From assembly GCF_018409545.1 (NCBI RefSeq), contig NZ_AP024563.1, positions 2,130,001 to 2,194,000 on the forward strand: DNA of 64,000 nt. The letters are read 5' to 3'. Shown piece after piece: positions 29,137 to 37,775 of this stretch. Position numbers and translations under genes: made by a program. The notes under the pieces were generated by a model. The model was not told the DNA's origin, searched no databases, and was given only the letters and a program-made list of their open reading frames with translations. Within the stretch, counting starts at the first letter, position 1. Every line of letters starts with the position of its first letter. Origin of the DNA: Allochromatium tepidum (GTDB lineage Bacteria; Pseudomonadota; Gammaproteobacteria; Chromatiales; Chromatiaceae).

Positions 29137-29805
29137 ATGCTCCTGTCACCCAAATACCGCTTCCTGTTCGTCCACATCGCCAAGACCGGCGGCACCAGCG
29201 TGCGCGCCGCACTCGAAGGGCTACGCTGGCGCGATCCCTGGTACTACCCGATGTTCCTGTGCAGCCGCTTCAGCCATCTGAGCGGACACCGGATCGCCGC
29301 CAAGCTGCCGCGTCACGCCAAGGTGGTCGCGGCCAAGGAGCTACTGCCTAAAGAGTATTTCGACAGCCTGTTCAAGTTCGCCTTCGTGCGCAATCCCTGG
29401 GATCTCCAGGTCAGCTCTTTCCATCACATCCGGCGCGAACGGCCGCAGTATCTCGGCGGACACGAGACCTTCGAGGATTTTCTGCGCTGGAAGCTCGATC
29501 CGGAGCGGCCCTATCAGTATCACATCGATACCTCGATCACGCTCCAGACCGACTATCTGATCGATCTCGGCGGCACGATCGTCGTCGACTTCATCGGGCG
29601 CTACGAGCGGTTGCATGATGACTTCGCGACCGTCTGCGAGCGCATCGGCATCCGCACTCCCGCCCTACCCCACGAACGTCAGGCTCGGGATCGGAAGCGC
29701 GACTACCGCAGCTATTACGACGACGAAACCGCCGAGCTGGTCGCGCGCCGGTTCGCGCGCGACATCCGGATGCTCGACTACCGCTTCGATCCCGTCGATC
29801 CCTGA
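29137..29805 (+). CDS. Sulfotransferase family protein
   Basis: A 222-residue protein with the PAPS-binding pattern of sulfotransferases: the 5'-phosphosulfate loop HIAKTGGTSVRAALE near the N-terminus and the 3'-phosphate motif FKFAFVRNPWDLQVSSFHH around residue 85. The C-terminal stretch has the RDYRSYYDDETAELVARRF pattern common in bacterial sulfotransferase-2-like proteins acting on sugars. It lies 19 bases after xerC. The substrate is unknown. Confidence 0.85.
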   Translation: MLLSPKYRFLFVHIAKTGGTSVRAALEGLRWRDPWYYPMFLCSRFSHLSGHRIAAKLPRHAKVVAAKELLPKEYFDSLFKFAFVRNPWDLQVSSFHHIRRERPQYLGGHETFEDFLRWKLDPERPYQYHIDTSITLQTDYLIDLGGTIVVDFIGRYERLHDDFATVCERIGIRTPALPHERQARDRKRDYRSYYDDETAELVARRFARDIRMLDYRFDPVDP

Positions 29806-29807
29806 GA

Positions 29808-30596
29808 TCAGGGACTGGGCACCAGATCGCGATAGGCATGCCAACTGGCGTGCCCCACGAGCGGGATGGCGATGAAGAGTCCCAGATAGAAGGTCGCCAG
29901 CCCCGCGCCCACGATCAGCACGATCAACCCGGCCCAGAGCAGCATGGGGCCGGGATTTTGCGTCACGGCGCGCACGCTGGTGCGCATAGCGGTCAGGGCG
30001 TCGACGTGCCGGTCGGTGAGCAAGGGCACGGTGATGGCCATGATGCCGAAGACGACGGCCGCAAAGCCGGCGCCGATGACGGTGATGGTCGCCAGCAGGA
30101 GCAGGTGATCCCCCGAGAAGAACACGACCGGCAGGAAGTTGTCGAGCGTCGGGAAGGGATCATTGAACAGCAACGCGATCGACACCAGCGAGACCACCAG
30201 CCAGGCTTGCAGGGTCACGAACAGAAAGGCCGAGACCATCCCCAACTGCCCCTGATTACGCTTGAACGCCTCCAGCGCCTGACAGGACTCCAGCGACTCG
30301 CCGCGCTCCAGATGGGCGCTCATCTGATAGAGCCCGATCGACAGCATCGGCGCCATCAGAAAGAACCCGGCGATCAGGAAGGGCACCAGAAAGGTCAGCT
30401 CGCCGACGATCATCAGCGTGGTGATCAGCAGGCTGAGCAGCACGATCCCGGTGCCGTAGGTCAGGCTGTAACCGGGTGCGGCACGCACATCGGACCAGCC
30501 CTTGCGCAGCCATTCCCAAGGATGGCTGAAATCGATGGTCGAGACGTTCAGACCCGCTTGGCCGTCGAATCGATCGGCCGTCATGACGTGTGGCAT
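29808..30596 (-). CDS. DUF2189 integral membrane protein
   Basis: A 262-residue inner-membrane protein. After a short N-terminus it has PWEWLRKGWSDVRAAPGYSL, typical of the DUF2189 family, and about six hydrophobic segments including YGTGIVLLSLLITTLMIVG and LLWAGLIVLIVGAGLATFYL. The start ATG at 30596 follows GGAGG by nine bases; the frame is open further upstream only through the decayed phosphatase region. The function is unknown; some members neighbour respiratory genes. It converges with the sulfotransferase gene. Confidence 0.87.
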   Translation of the reverse strand: MPHVMTADRFDGQAGLNVSTIDFSHPWEWLRKGWSDVRAAPGYSLTYGTGIVLLSLLITTLMIVGELTFLVPFLIAGFFLMAPMLSIGLYQMSAHLERGESLESCQALEAFKRNQGQLGMVSAFLFVTLQAWLVVSLVSIALLFNDPFPTLDNFLPVVFFSGDHLLLLATITVIGAGFAAVVFGIMAITVPLLTDRHVDALTAMRTSVRAVTQNPGPMLLWAGLIVLIVGAGLATFYLGLFIAIPLVGHASWHAYRDLVPSP

Positions 30597-30744
30597 CGGC
30601 AGGCTCCTCCAGAGTGTTCTAATCGTTATGGAACGCGCCCGAACACAATACATATCATTAAAAGCCTGGGACAGGCGCGTCGTTCTCTGGTGGGGACGAC
30701 TTGGACGGAGTTCAACGCTCGACCGCAGAAAACCGGGAGCGATC

Positions 30745-31376
30745 GATTCCGAGCCGCGATACTCGATCGCCGGCAGGGTGCTGTCGTCGAACTGGGGCGT
30801 CTCGCCGGCGCAGGACTGGACACGGCTCAGCAGACTCCGGATCAGGTCCGCAAGATCCTGTCGGGGCGCGGACGCGAGTGTGTCGAGCAGACGCGCCTCC
30901 GAATCTGGATGTCGCGCGCGATCGTCAGCTCGCTCTCGATATGCTCCTTGACCGCCGTCGTCGTCCTGAGCCGCTCGATGTGCCGGCGCAGTGCCGTGCG
31001 CATGGCCGCGAAGGCCCCGGTCAGCGTGCCGACCTCGTCGCGCCGCCTCACCTCGGGCAAGGGGGCGTCGAAATCGCCCTTGGCGATGTGGTCGGTCGAG
31101 TCGGCGAGCGCGCACAGCGGGCGGCTGATGGAGCGCGCGATCAGCCATACGATCAGCAGTGAGGCCGACAGACCCAGGCCGGCGACGATCGCGGCATTGC
31201 CGGTCGGAGATGATTGATGTCGTCGAACAGCTCGTCCTCGGGCTGTGAGAAGGTCGCGATCAGTTGGGTGTTGCCGGCCCCCAGCTCGTACCCAGGCCGG
31301 TACCGAGAATGATGGTCACGCACAGCATCACCGAAAGCACCAGCCATGCTCCGATTCCAGAGAGACGCGCCATCAT
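30745..31376 (-). pseudogene. Decayed sensor/HAMP/PP2C (SpoIIE-type) phosphatase
   Basis: Pieces of one protein lie in three frames. A start MMARLSGIGAWLVLSVM with a membrane helix begins at 31376 and overlaps the preceding gene remnant as ATGA. After a frame change come ATFSQPEDELFDDINHL, then GLGLSASLLIVWLIARS (second helix) with a HAMP domain, RRRDEVGTLTGAFAAMR, and ESELTIARDIQ, the opening of an RsbU-like phosphatase. The catalytic core is missing, but the end (SLLSRVQSCAGETPQFDD, then STLPAIEYRG) is recognisable in yet another frame. I infer frameshifts plus an internal deletion. Confidence 0.7.
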
Positions 31377-32053
31377 TGGACTCCGAGACGTTCGATATCG
31401 GCCGGCATGGTGTCGATCATCTCCAGACGCTGCAAGGCTTCGCCGACCCGCTCGACATCCTCGGGGTGCAGTCGCCAATCCCAGCCCTGTTCGCCCGGCT
31501 CACCCATGGCTGCACGGATCTGTTCCAGCATCCAGCGCTGATGGATGCGATTGGCCGGTACATGCGCCGCGCGCTGGTGCTGGAGCACGAGATCGAGTGC
31601 GCCCTCCGGGTCGGCGAAGGCCTGCTCCCAACCGCGCCGGGTGACGGCCACGAAGGCGGCGATCGCGGCGGATTTTTCGCGTTGTGTCTGTTCCAGCACA
31701 TAGTCAGCGCTTCGGGCTCCAGACCGGCATCGATCAGCAGGTGATGCTCGTTGTACGGCATCCCCGACATCGCCTCGACCCCGCCGCGCAGGAAGAGATT
31801 GACCGTCTGCGACTGCGGCACGCGCTTGACCTTTAGCCTCTGGGTGTGCAGCAGGGCCTCGACCGGCCGGGACGGATCGCCCATCCTCCAGACCCCGACG
31901 CCGTCGCCCATCGAGATCGGACAGACGGTGCACATTCGAGCCGGAGCGCGCGATCAGCAGGCTCAGCGCCGCCAGGCTCCAGGATCGCGCCGAGCGCCCA
32001 AGCCGACCGGACAGCAGGCGCCACCCAAACCGTCGCTCAACCACGTGCGGCAT
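31373..32053 (-). pseudogene. Decayed NMT1/ThiY-like substrate-binding protein
   Basis: The start at 32053 gives MPHVVERRFGWR and a signal-like helix (SLAALSLLIARSGS). The frame then changes and the similarity continues with TVNLFLRGGVEAMSGMPYNE and HHLLIDAGLEPE, then shifts again to DYVLEQTQREKSAAIAAF, GWEQAFADPEGALDLVL and NRIHQRWMLEQIRAAMGEP. This is the pattern of NMT1-type solute-binding proteins of ABC or sensory systems. Most of the first lobe is absent. It overlaps the anti-sigma kinase stop and the phosphatase start, so it was once part of one operon. Confidence 0.7.
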
Positions 32054-32489
32054 CCGGGGTACGCTCATCCTCGTCCGCGGGCTGGCACATGATCAGCGAG
32101 ACCAGATTGCGTCCCTGCTCGCGCCGACAGCTCAGTTCAGTCACCATCTGGCGCACCAGGAACCAGCCCAGACCGCCGACGGTGCGCTGCTCCAGGGTTG
32201 CGGCCAGATCCGGCTCCGGCAGGTCGGTTGGGTCGAACGGCTGTCCGTCGTCGAGCACATCGAGCACGAATCGCTCGGCATCCGGCAAGATCCGCAGCTC
32301 GATCTCGCCCGGCTGACCCGGCGGATAGGCATAGTGACAGACATTGACGAACACCTCTTCGAGCGCCAGTGCGAGCCGTCCGCCGAGACGCGGATCGAGT
32401 CCGGCCTGCTCGATCCAGGACTTCAGGAACGCCTGGGCTTCGGGCAGTTGCTCGACGGTTGCCGGCAGACGCTGGGTCACGGCGTTCAT
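32037..32489 (-). CDS. Anti-sigma regulatory factor (RsbW-type serine kinase)
   Basis: A 150-residue HATPase_c protein of the GHKL fold. The N-box is LALALEEVFVNVCHYAY, the G1 box DVLDDGQPFDPTD and the G2 region TVGGLGWFLVRQMV. RsbW-like kinases phosphorylate a STAS antagonist and bind a sigma factor or other target. The ATG overlaps the STAS stop, so the pair is translationally coupled. The phosphatase that would reverse the reaction is decayed just downstream. Confidence 0.9.
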   Translation of the reverse strand: MNAVTQRLPATVEQLPEAQAFLKSWIEQAGLDPRLGGRLALALEEVFVNVCHYAYPPGQPGEIELRILPDAERFVLDVLDDGQPFDPTDLPEPDLAATLEQRTVGGLGWFLVRQMVTELSCRREQGRNLVSLIMCQPADEDERTPDAARG

Positions 32490-32827
32490 GGGGCCTGCAC
32501 CAAGGCCATCGCCTCGGGCAACGAGTCGCACACCTTGAACAGTGACGGCAGGCCCGTCATCTCGAAGACCTCGCGCACACTGGGCTGAAGATTGGCGTAG
32601 ACCAGTGCTCCGCCTTGAGCCATCAGCGGCTTGCTCGTGTTCAGTAGGGCGCGCAGACCGGCGCTGCTGATATAGACCAATGGACCGAAATCCAGAACCA
32701 GCCGCCGCGCACCCTCGGCGACGAGACGATTGACTCCCTGCTCGTAGTCGGCGCCACTCAGCGCATCGAGCTGGCCAGAAACTTTCAGGACGTGGATACC
32801 GTCCTGGAGTGTGATTTCGATCTCCAT
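32486..32827 (-). CDS. STAS domain anti-sigma factor antagonist
   Basis: A 113-residue STAS protein of the SpoIIAA/RsbV type. The phosphorylatable Ser lies in VYISSAGLRALL, the usual D/YxSSxGL motif; GQLDALSGADYEQGV is the conserved N-terminal strand-helix unit. It is the first intact gene of a four-gene partner-switching operon whose last two members are broken. The target sigma factor or effector is not in this window. Confidence 0.92.
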   Translation of the reverse strand: MEIEITLQDGIHVLKVSGQLDALSGADYEQGVNRLVAEGARRLVLDFGPLVYISSAGLRALLNTSKPLMAQGGALVYANLQPSVREVFEMTGLPSLFKVCDSLPEAMALVQAP

Positions 32828-33049
32828 CGTGTAAAGCCCCTTTGAGCGTCAATGAAGGATCAGCGTCTGCGATCGGCGGACACCGAATCCGTGCGTTTCT
32901 GCAACCGCGAGCGCAACGCCCGCTCCAGCGCGTCGAGCGGCGTCTCCAGGCGACCCTCGACCACGCCGATCACGGTCTCCAGGATACAATCATCGCGTTT
33001 CAGACACCTATCCACTTTTCATTCCAACCCACTTTCGGAGTCATCGTCC

Positions 33050-34018
33050 ATGTCACACCCCCACTTCCAGGAGATCGCCGCGGGCATCTACTGCATCGAG
33101 ACCGGACTCTATCGCCACGGTCTGGCCGCCGCTTATCTGGTGCGCTCGGGCGAGCGTCTGGCCTTCGTCGACACCGGACCGGCCAACGCGGCCCCGAACC
33201 TGCTGGCGACCGTCGCCGCGCTCGGACTGACGCCTGAGCACGTCGACTATGTGATGCCGACCCATGTGCATCTGGACCATGCCGGCGCCTCGGGTCATCT
33301 GATGGCCGCCTGTTCCAATGCACGTCTGGTCGCCCATCCCAAGGGCGCGCCGCACCTGATCGACCCGAGCAAGCTGATCGCCGGCTCCAGCGTCGTCTAT
33401 GGCGAAGAGAACTTCGAGCGCGACTTCGGCGCCCCCCTGCCGATTCCGGCCGAGCGCGTCATCGTCGCCGAGGACGGACAGACCTTCGACCTGAACGGAC
33501 GCACCCTGACCTTCATCGACACCCCAGGGCACGCCAATCATCACGGCTGCATCCTCGACAGCCGAACGCAGAGCTTCTTCACCGGCGACACCTTCGGCAT
33601 CGCCTATCGCGAGTTCGACACCGCGAACGGTCCCTGGCTGTTCGCACCGACCACGCCGGTCGCCTTCGATCCGGAGACCTGGATCGCCAGTCTCGACAAG
33701 CTGATGACGCACGCTCCCCAGGCCATGTATCTGACCCACTATGGCCGTGTCGACCGCCCGGCCGAGCGCGTCGAAGCCGTGCGTCAGAGCATCCGCGACC
33801 TGGCCGAACTGGCCCTGCGTGAGGAAGGACGGCCCGAAGACGGACGACGGCAGCGGATCAAGGAATCGGTCACGGCGCATCTGATGCAGCGCGCGCGCGA
33901 GCATGGCGTGGATCTGAACGACGGCCATATCCAGGAGTTGCTGAGCGTCGATACCGAACTCAACGCTCAGGGACTGGAGGTCTGGCTCAAGCGGCGCGAG
34001 AAACGCACGGCAGGCTGA
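33050..34018 (+). CDS. Metallo-beta-lactamase fold hydrolase
   Basis: A 322-residue protein with the zinc motif THVHLDHAG (HxHxDH), further ligands in DTPGHANHHG, FFTGDTFG and YLTHYGR. The C-terminal 80 residues are helical and charged. This layout fits glyoxalase II-like or thioesterase-like hydrolases; no rhodanese domain is fused, so a persulfide dioxygenase role is not indicated. Start MSHPHFQEIAAG at 33050 is chosen because sequence upstream in the frame lacks similarity. It converges with the P-type ATPase. Confidence 0.88.
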   Translation: MSHPHFQEIAAGIYCIETGLYRHGLAAAYLVRSGERLAFVDTGPANAAPNLLATVAALGLTPEHVDYVMPTHVHLDHAGASGHLMAACSNARLVAHPKGAPHLIDPSKLIAGSSVVYGEENFERDFGAPLPIPAERVIVAEDGQTFDLNGRTLTFIDTPGHANHHGCILDSRTQSFFTGDTFGIAYREFDTANGPWLFAPTTPVAFDPETWIASLDKLMTHAPQAMYLTHYGRVDRPAERVEAVRQSIRDLAELALREEGRPEDGRRQRIKESVTAHLMQRAREHGVDLNDGHIQELLSVDTELNAQGLEVWLKRREKRTAG

Positions 34019-34027
34019 GCGCGGCGA

Positions 34028-36127
34028 TCAGCGCTCCAGTTGCACGCCCTTGAGCACATTGAGCAACACGCCCAGCGTCGTGCCGTTGTGCAGCACGGCG
34101 CTACCCAGGGGCGGCAGGCGACCGCTCACCGCGCCGGCGAGGATCGCGGTATTCAGCCCGACTGCGGCGCGGAAATTGGTCCGGATCAGCCCCATGGTCT
34201 TGGCGGCGATCTCGCGCGCATCGGCCACGGCATCCAGCCGATCGTCCATCAGCAGGATATCCGCCGTCGCACGCGCGATATCCGCACCGCGCGGCATGGC
34301 GATGCCGACATCGGCCACGGTCAGTGCCGGTCCATCGTTGACCCCGTCGCCGACGAAGGCGACCTTAGCTCCTTCGGCTTGCAACGCCTGCACCAGCGCA
34401 GCCTTGTCTTCGGGCACGACCTCGGCATGGATGGCATCGAACCCGAGTTCACGCCCCAGCGCCTCGGCCATGACGCGCCGATCACCCGAGATCATCACCA
34501 GCCGCTCGATCCCCAACCGCCGAAGACGCGCCAGCGTCGCCGGCGTCTCGGCGCGCAGGGTGTCGCGCAGCGCGATCAAGCCCACCGGACCGCGCTCATT
34601 GGCGACATACAGCAGCGTCTTGCCCTCGGACTGAAGCCGTTCGATCCGCTCATCGAAGGGCGAGAAATCGAAGCCTTCATGCGACTGGAGATAGTGACGG
34701 CTGCCGATGACCAGGCGTCCGCTCGCCAACTGCGCCGAGACGCCATGCGCGACCAGATACTCGATCTCGCCATGACTGACGTGCGGCAGATTGCGATCGT
34801 GCGCGGCCTGGACCACGGCATTGGCGATGGGATGACTGGCGTGCTCCTCGATCGAGGCCACCAGTGCCAGCAGATCGCGCTCGCTGCAGCCGGCCTTGGG
34901 TTTGAGCACCTCAACGTCTGTAACCATCAGCTCGCTGTGGGTCAGGGTGCCGGTCTTGTCGAACACGACCGTGTCGACCTCGGCCAGCTGCTCGATGGCA
35001 TCGCCTCCGCGCATCAGCACGCCATACTCGGCCGCGCGCGCCATGCCGGACTTGATGCCGATCGGGGTACCGAGCTTGAGCGCGCAGGCATAGTCGACCA
35101 GGAACACCGACTGCACCCGGCGCGGATCGCGCGTCACGGCATAGACGGCGGCGGCCGTGCCCAGAGTCAGGTTGACGCGCTGATCGGCGAGCCGCTCGGC
35201 CTCGCGCTGGGAGAACGAACGCTTGGCGAGCGCCTCGCGGATGAAGCGTGACACCCGCGCGGCCGTGGTGTCGGCGCCGACCTCGGTGGCCTCGATTCGC
35301 AAGCGCCCCTCGATGACCACGGATCCGCCGAGCGCGCGGCGGAACGGCTCCTTGCGTACCGGCGTGTGCTCGCCGGTGATGGCGGACTGATCGACCAGCG
35401 CCAGCCCCTCGACCACGCGCCCATCGATCGGGATCTGCTCGCCGGCGCCAACCGCCACCAGATCGCCGACGCGCACTTCGCTACCAGGTATCCGGATCAA
35501 GCGACCGTCACGCTCGACCCAGGCCGGCGCCGGATCCGGATGCAACAGCCGCTGCAACAGACGATCGGACTGACGCACCGTGCGCCGCTCCAGATAGGCG
35601 CCGAGTTCGAGCAGCAGCCCGGTGACGGTGGCGGCATAGACCTCGCCGCGCGCGGCGGACAGTCCGATCGCCAGTGCATCCAGCACCTCGACCTTGACGC
35701 CCTCGTTGACCAGCGTGTCCAGACCACGCGCCAGCGTCGGTCCGACCTTGAGTGCCGTCAAACCCAATTTCAGGGGCGCCGGCAGGATCGGCAGCAGGGC
35801 CAGCGTGAGCACCGAAGCGGCCAGCGGCGCCAGCTCGCTCTCAGACTCCTCGCCCGTGTCAAAGGTCTCGTCAGGCTCCGGCTCGCGATAGTCGTCGAGC
35901 CGCCGCAACACCGCCTCGCGGTTCGTCGTCAGTGGATCGAACTCGACGATCAGCGAACGGCTCGCGCGGCTGGCCTGGACGCCGAGCACGCCGGGCAGCG
36001 CCTCCATCCAGGCTTCGAGATCGCCCGGTCCATGGCCGGGCGCACCGAGTCGCGGCAGACGCAGACGCAGACGTCCGGGCAGTTCATGAACGATCCGATA
36101 CGAGAGCACGGCGGCGGCTTGGGACAC
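34028..36127 (-). CDS. P1B-type heavy-metal ATPase of unusual class (FezB-like)
   Basis: A 699-residue P-type ATPase. Residues 8-75 form an HMA-like domain with HELPGRLRLRL but no CxxC. Two or more hydrophobic segments follow (100-180). The actuator has TGE at 251-253, the phosphorylation site is D390KTGT, the HP motif is EEHASHPIANAV, and the hinge VGDGVNDGPAL is intact. In the metal-binding helix the usual CPC/SPC is replaced by DYACALKLGTP with a single Cys348. That departs from the copper, zinc and cobalt classes and fits the class described for ferrosome FezB ATPases. Probable GTG start, with AGGAAG upstream. It is the last gene of a five-gene operon. Confidence 0.88.
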   Translation of the reverse strand: MSQAAAVLSYRIVHELPGRLRLRLPRLGAPGHGPGDLEAWMEALPGVLGVQASRASRSLIVEFDPLTTNREAVLRRLDDYREPEPDETFDTGEESESELAPLAASVLTLALLPILPAPLKLGLTALKVGPTLARGLDTLVNEGVKVEVLDALAIGLSAARGEVYAATVTGLLLELGAYLERRTVRQSDRLLQRLLHPDPAPAWVERDGRLIRIPGSEVRVGDLVAVGAGEQIPIDGRVVEGLALVDQSAITGEHTPVRKEPFRRALGGSVVIEGRLRIEATEVGADTTAARVSRFIREALAKRSFSQREAERLADQRVNLTLGTAAAVYAVTRDPRRVQSVFLVDYACALKLGTPIGIKSGMARAAEYGVLMRGGDAIEQLAEVDTVVFDKTGTLTHSELMVTDVEVLKPKAGCSERDLLALVASIEEHASHPIANAVVQAAHDRNLPHVSHGEIEYLVAHGVSAQLASGRLVIGSRHYLQSHEGFDFSPFDERIERLQSEGKTLLYVANERGPVGLIALRDTLRAETPATLARLRRLGIERLVMISGDRRVMAEALGRELGFDAIHAEVVPEDKAALVQALQAEGAKVAFVGDGVNDGPALTVADVGIAMPRGADIARATADILLMDDRLDAVADAREIAAKTMGLIRTNFRAAVGLNTAILAGAVSGRLPPLGSAVLHNGTTLGVLLNVLKGVQLER

Positions 36128-36163
36128 GGGTCAACTTCCTAGATATGAACGACGAACGCCGGA

Positions 36164-36565
36164 TCAGTCGGAATCCTGACGTTGACTGGCGTGATGGACC
36201 TCGGCCTGGGCGTCGCCGAAGCGCTCCTTGATCTCCTCCAGACCACCCTGCAACAGCGACCAGGCCTGGACCACGCCCTTGATGGCGGTGCGCTGGACCT
36301 GCTCGTTGGTCAGCAGATAGGTCGCAGCGGCGCCGATCAGCAGCCCCTTGAGGAAACGGTCACGCGGCAGGATCGAGGAGGACTGGGCGCGTTGCGGCAG
36401 GCCCTGGTAGACAGACATCTGGGCCTGATAGCCGTAACCGGCCGACTGCCCCCAATGCGGAGCGGCCGCCGGACCCTGGCCGGCCGGCGGCGGTGTCTGT
36501 CCCGGCATCTGTTGCGACATCCAGGGGCCTTGACCCAGACCATAGGAACGATTGTCTTGATTCAT
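36164..36565 (-). CDS. Small membrane protein with FLKGxLxGAAA..LLTN motif
   Basis: A 133-residue protein. The first 65 residues are Gln/Pro/Gly-rich and low-complexity. A hydrophobic helix FLKGLLIGAAATYLLTNEQVQ follows at about residues 80-100 and the C-terminus is charged and helical (GGLEEIKERFGDAQAEVHH). The helix motif recurs in the 188-residue protein of the same operon. The start overlaps the upstream gene as ATGA. I do not know a function; the context suggests a membrane component of a metal-handling compartment. Confidence 0.75.
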   Translation of the reverse strand: MNQDNRSYGLGQGPWMSQQMPGQTPPPAGQGPAAAPHWGQSAGYGYQAQMSVYQGLPQRAQSSSILPRDRFLKGLLIGAAATYLLTNEQVQRTAIKGVVQAWSLLQGGLEEIKERFGDAQAEVHHASQRQDSD

Positions 36566-36753
36566 GAGGATTCTCCGGAAGTCTTGCGATCAGTGGTAGA
36601 CAGAACCGTCGTACCAGCGGAAGCGGGCGTCGCACGGCGCTGGAACAGACCGCGCAGCAGCAGAACCAGCGCCGCGCCGGTCAGAGCGCCGCCGATGCCC
36701 TCGACGAGATTCTTGCGCACGCCATGCTGATGGCGCTGACGTGTATCAGGCAT
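36562..36753 (-). CDS. Very small single-helix membrane protein
   Basis: A 63-residue protein starting at ATG 36753, with GGAG eight bases upstream; the start overlaps the preceding gene by eight bases. It has a basic N-terminus (RQRHQHGVRKN), one glycine-containing helix (IGGALTGAALVLLLRGLF) and a polar tail. Tight overlap with both neighbours supports its reality. No family is recognised. Confidence 0.65.
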   Translation of the reverse strand: MPDTRQRHQHGVRKNLVEGIGGALTGAALVLLLRGLFQRRATPASAGTTVLSTTDRKTSGESS

Positions 36754-37111
36754 GAGGGTTCTCCCGACCTTCGGTCCAATTGGACAGTCCATAGAGCACC
36801 GCCGAGCCGGCCAGGAACAGCAGACCGAGCCGCGATAGTCCCTGATCGGTGAGGCTGGAGGCGATAGCGCCGCCGGCGGCGGTCGCCAAACCGGCCGCCA
36901 CCGCACTCTTGCCGGTCTCCAGCACGGCACGTTGCGGTGTCTGCCCGCCCTCCTGCACCTGGCGCAGTTGACGCGAGGCGGCGAGACTGGCGCCGACGAC
37001 CGCCCCCAGGGTCGCCAGACGCATCAGGTTCGCGCAGTCCGGTCCGGCGGGGTTTGGCGGGGCCGGATACAGGGGATCGAATCTGTCGTGGCTGTAGTCA
37101 TGTGAACTCAT
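36746..37111 (-). CDS. MamC-like membrane protein
   Basis: A 121-residue protein with two hydrophobic segments. The first is LATLGAVVGASLAASRQL, then a polar loop (RQVQEGGQTPQRAVLETGKS), then AVAAGLATAAGGAIASSL and a final helix LGLLFLAGSAVLYGL. From memory, the order GAxVGxxxAxxxxxR, then TGK, then AGLATA closely follows the magnetosome protein MamC (Mms13), whose inter-helix loop touches magnetite. The start overlaps the previous gene as ATGA. The resemblance needs a profile search. Confidence 0.72.
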   Translation of the reverse strand: MSSHDYSHDRFDPLYPAPPNPAGPDCANLMRLATLGAVVGASLAASRQLRQVQEGGQTPQRAVLETGKSAVAAGLATAAGGAIASSLTDQGLSRLGLLFLAGSAVLYGLSNWTEGRENPHA

Positions 37112-37674
37112 GGGGCCGCGTCCGTTTTGTCGGTCTTGGCGCCCGCGCCGAACAGGGCCGACTGAACCGAGCCGTTGGTCAGGAGCAGCACGGCCGCCGC
37201 GCCGACCAGAGCGCCCTTCCAGAAATCGATGTCGTCGAGATCGAGCATCCGGGTCAGACTCGACAGACCGCTGCCGCCGCCGGCCACCTCGTTGACCAGA
37301 TCACTCACCCTGGCCCCGTGACCATGCCCTGCGCCCGCGTGCCCCATGCCGGGCTGTCCGGCGTTTCCGCTCGGACCGGGCGTCGGCTCGACATAGCCGT
37401 ATCCGGGAGGCGGCATGGCGCCTGACCAATAGGGCGCGGCATTCGGCGGCGGATAATAGCCGTGCGGCGGATAGGGATAGGGGTACGGATAGGGCGGCGC
37501 GGAATGGTAGCCCGGTCCTGGTCCGGGACCGCCGACGGGGGCCTGATGATAGGGGGCGCTTGCTTCGCTCCGGCGCGCATCCGGCTCGGCGCCGCCGGCC
37601 TGCCCCTGACTCCAATGATCCGAGCCGGAGCCGGAATCCGGCGTGTTCTTCGCTTCTTGATGGTGTTCGCTCAT
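37108..37674 (-). CDS. Pro/Tyr/Gly-rich protein with C-terminal membrane helix
   Basis: A 188-residue protein and first gene of the ATPase operon. Residues 1-130 are disordered and rich in Gly, Pro, Tyr and His, including a PYPYPYPYPPHGYYPPP run. A C-terminal helix follows with DFWKGALVGAAAVLLLTNGS and VQSALFG, the same pattern as in the 133-residue protein. The start at 37674 has GAGGA five bases upstream. The long disordered part could anchor or cluster material at a membrane; that is speculation. Confidence 0.75.
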   Translation of the reverse strand: MSEHHQEAKNTPDSGSGSDHWSQGQAGGAEPDARRSEASAPYHQAPVGGPGPGPGYHSAPPYPYPYPYPPHGYYPPPNAAPYWSGAMPPPGYGYVEPTPGPSGNAGQPGMGHAGAGHGHGARVSDLVNEVAGGGSGLSSLTRMLDLDDIDFWKGALVGAAAVLLLTNGSVQSALFGAGAKTDKTDAAP

Positions 37675-37775
37675 CGGTTCCTCTGCGGGTCGTTGACGGT
37701 TCCCAGACGTGATGGCGCCCAATGCGGCCAACCAGGATCCAACAGGGGACATAGCTTAAACAGACTGCTCGCAAA

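Noticed and set aside
32860-32985. Minus-strand frame of about 40 residues with amphipathic helix character, ahead of the STAS gene
   Set aside because: It has only a poorly placed GTG start and no recognised family; it could be a truncated gene but I cannot support it.
37471-37500. Tandem Pro-Tyr codon run as a microsatellite or CRISPR-like repeat
   Set aside because: It is a short coding repeat inside the 188-residue protein without spacers.
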